Of a stretch of 64,000 bases of DNA, positions 63,759 to 64,000 are shown one piece after another. Source of the stretch: Actinokineospora inagensis DSM 44258 (lineage in GTDB: Bacteria; Actinomycetota; Actinomycetes; Mycobacteriales; Pseudonocardiaceae); assembly GCF_000482865.1 (NCBI RefSeq), contig NZ_AXWW01000031.1, forward strand, positions 1 through 64,000, written 5' to 3'. Numbering within the stretch: position 1 is the stretch's first letter; every line of letters starts with the position of its first letter. The notes below the pieces were generated by a model, which searched no databases, was not told the origin of the DNA, and saw only the letters and a list, made by a program, of their open reading frames with translations. The position numbers were made by a program, and so were the translations under genes.

Positions 63759-64000
63759 TTACCGAGCACCGCCGTCCGGTTGTTTTGTGACCTGCGCCGG
63801 TGGTTGCCGTTGGTCGGGGAGGCGGGCCACGGCGGTCAGTCGCAACCGCAGGTCCTTCGGTCGCAGCGTGGCGGCGGGGACGGCGCGGACGGTGCCGGAA
63901 CTCGTTGGCGTCACGTACCAGTGGCGCAGGATGGTGGTCAGTGCGATCGCGATCTCGGTCAGCGCGTACTGGGTGCCGACGCACTTGCGGGCGCCGCTGC
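63759..64000 (-). CDS. Cytochrome P450, C-terminal fragment (cut by window edge)
   Basis: The last 79 codons of a gene entering from beyond the window. It reads SGARKCVGTQYALTEIAIAL, the end of the heme-binding loop with the Cys ligand, followed by the long C-terminal strands (RLTAVARLPDQRQPP) and a TAA at 63759-63761. Family and substrate cannot be determined from this part. The gap 63533-63758 holds nothing recognisable. Confidence 0.82.
   Translation of the reverse strand, partial: SGARKCVGTQYALTEIAIALTTILRHWYVTPTSSGTVRAVPAATLRPKDLRLRLTAVARLPDQRQPPAQVTKQPDGGAR

Overview
The window is high-GC actinobacterial chromosome, most likely from a member of the Pseudonocardiales (Saccharothrix/Actinokineospora/Lentzea type; the genus is inference). 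It carries a mycothiol S-conjugate amidase gene. Its first 16 kb keeps the gene order of the Mycobacterium tuberculosis Rv1074c-Rv1084 block: metB, a Pra-like protein, cbs, an SGNH hydrolase, a thiolase, greA, a DUF4307 protein, mca, a small membrane protein and a DUF255 thioredoxin-fold protein. I see no transposase, integrase, rRNA, tRNA or CRISPR array.

Layout. 1-16.4 kb is this housekeeping block (transsulfuration, thiolase, transcript elongation, mycothiol detoxification), with a two-gene Pnkp-Hen1 RNA-repair cassette inserted at 10.57-14.41 kb. 16.5-19 kb has a DHA2-type exporter and a MmyB-like regulator. 19.1-21.6 kb holds a caspase-like/TPR protein followed by a degenerate ClpC-like protein. 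21.6-23.7 kb has two LuxR-type regulators and a soluble histidine kinase. 24-25.1 kb has an orphan DUF4157 protein and a small unknown gene. 25.2-32.7 kb holds a diguanylate cyclase, an MFS transporter, a 1,359-residue hybrid kinase/PP2C phosphatase and a DUF3040 protein. 32.8-39 kb has a secreted PD40 protein, a regulator-MFS operon, an HdeD-like protein, an Excalibur protein and an ankyrin-like protein. 39.7-43.2 kb is one large gene fusing a SipW-type signal peptidase to LamG domains. 43.4-48.4 kb holds three small regulator/target units with readable operators: HxlR with a PPOX enzyme, ArsR with SRPBCC proteins, and TetR with an MFS pump. 49.98-55.4 kb is an ABC-transporter operon ending in a beta-propeller/phosphoesterase gene and containing a duplicated gene junction. 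55.7-58.1 kb has a small membrane protein and a Kup potassium transporter; 58.6-60.2 kb a secreted M4 metallopeptidase; 60.35-63.5 kb an RHH regulator-DUF4097-ABC exporter operon. The window ends inside a cytochrome P450 gene.

The most unusual feature is a composite intergenic repeat. Four modules always occur in the same order: a roughly 55-bp tandem repeat, a 146-bp element with 30-bp perfect inverted ends, a roughly 95-bp conserved block, and a tandem repeat of roughly 80 bp. Full copies lie at 1-712, 7683-8110 and 39021-39670 (inverted), and a solitary block-3 copy at about 16422-16490. Every copy whose two neighbours are visible lies between converging genes. Around each, the DNA has a marked C-over-G (or, for the inverted copy, G-over-C) strand bias that runs several hundred bases into the flanking genes whatever their coding strand. 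Other items of note are the caspase/ClpC-like pair, the signal peptidase-LamG fusion, the triplicated ATPase/permease junction, a helically phased operator array for the RHH protein, and two perfect DnaA boxes in a repeat-rich gap.
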